From Agaricus subrufescens (taxonomy: Eukaryota; Basidiomycota; Agaricomycetes; Agaricales; Agaricaceae), in NCBI GenBank assembly GCA_029945375.1, contig CM057069.1:930001-994000 (forward strand): 64,000 nt of DNA, written 5' to 3'. The first letter of the stretch is position 1. Every line of letters begins with the position of its first letter. The notes below the pieces were generated by a model. The model saw only the letters and a program-made list of their open reading frames with translations, was not told where the DNA came from and did not search any database. Below, one piece after another: positions 63,232 through 64,000 of the stretch. The translations under genes were made by a program, and so were the position numbers.

Positions 63232-64000
63232 TTATGAGTCATTACCTTGAATCATGTGTTCAATATTCACGCATTGGGATAATAATTGCACGATCACAGT
63301 GCGCCCACATGCATTGCCAACGAAAGGATCCTACACGTAGAGAAGACAGTTAGTTTGAGCCCCCTACTCACAGACTGATGAACAATACCTTAAGTAATTC
63401 AGTCGGACTCTTTCGCACAGCAGCACCATCTGAGCATGTGCGCAAGAATGAATGAAAAGCAGGTGACCACATTTCAGGTCGCGTTAGTGGTGGCCACCGA
63501 GTCTGTATTTGCTTCGTGTCTGAGAATGGTGGTTCAGTCTCGGCCATCTCCCACATTGTAGCACCCAGGGACCAGACATCCACTTTCAATGCATCATAAT
63601 TAGGGCTATGACTAGGTTAGAATCAACGTCATGATTAGCGAATGTGGTTACATACTATCGCATTTCTGGTGCTTGCCAGAAGATAACGCCTGCTGGGTCC
63701 GATCTTAAGGACGATTCCTCTGGTAGTTTAATAGCATTAGAGAAATCAGCTAGAGCATGCCGTTAGTGAATGACGGAAGATGAGTGAGCTCTCTACACAC
63801 TGAGTTTCACAACTCCATGACTGTTCAACAGAAGATTGTCGGAACGGACATCCCTGTGCGCAATGCGATTCTCTTGCAGGTATTTCAACGCCTGTAGCAC
63901 CTGGGGAAAAACATTAACAAAGGAAAACCAGAAACGAGGAAAAACACGTCATAAAACTCACATCTCTAGCGAACCTTGCAATCATGCGGTCTTGTAACAT
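63232..64000 (-). CDS. PAK/STE20-type Ser/Thr protein kinase, C-terminal part
   Basis: The gene runs off the right edge. Visible exons: 64000(partial)-63962, 63900-63801, 63749-63656, 63611-63389 and 63330-63232, ending in TAA. The catalytic loop is HRDVRSDNLLLNSHGVVKL. The magnesium loop reads DFSNA instead of DFG, as in a subgroup of fungal PAK-like kinases. The activation segment is short (SDPAGVIFWQAPEM), then DVWSLGATMWEMAETEPPF. It ends shortly after the kinase fold (NIEHMIQGNDS). HRD, Asn and the Asp of DFS are all kept, so activity is likely. N-terminal regulatory domains are outside the window. It converges with UTP10, 276 bp apart. Confidence 0.85.

Overview
This is a piece of a filamentous basidiomycete genome, most likely an Agaricomycete. 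Genes are split by many GT-AG introns of about 47-60 bp, and several families are typical of that class: a Plavaka-type DNA transposon, DUF6532, BTB/POZ expansions, and a BAG protein with an IQ motif. The order cannot be fixed from the sequence.

Layout. 1-3.9 kb holds no gene I can support. 3.9-17 kb is a housekeeping block: a rhodanese plus dual-specificity MAP-kinase phosphatase, a secreted or nuclear-envelope Ish1-repeat protein, a 19-exon P-type II cation ATPase (all minus strand), then choline-phosphate cytidylyltransferase PCT1 (plus). 17-34.8 kb is a tandem array of six intact BTB/POZ genes (A-F). The first repeat units carry a copy of the PCT1 3' end, so the array grew beside PCT1. 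The array is split by a 5,989-bp Plavaka element that landed in the promoter of copy B. The element carries a transposase with one nonsense codon and a divergent, intact DUF6532 gene.

35.8-40.2 kb has a flavin-dependent halogenase and a small SRPBCC/START-like protein. 42.9-44.9 kb is a divergent pair: a Ser/Pro-rich unknown protein and a BAG-IQ protein. 45.5-54 kb is a second array, of seven-transmembrane proteins: three intact copies and one truncated relic. A segment of the BTB array (D/E region) has been copied into it in inverted orientation and carries a seventh BTB gene (G) broken by one stop. 54.3-63 kb has a small unknown coiled-coil/acidic protein head-to-head with the 29-exon ribosome-biogenesis gene UTP10. 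The window ends in the C-terminal half of a PAK-type kinase.

The main story is genome dynamics in 17-54 kb: two lineage-type gene families expanding in tandem, mixed by an inverted duplication, hit by a transposon, with two genes lost through CGA-to-TGA changes. Gene models were assembled by hand from splice consensus and reading-frame continuity. In the multi-exon genes listed with exon junctions, exon lengths sum to whole codons. Family names rest on remembered motifs; no search was run.
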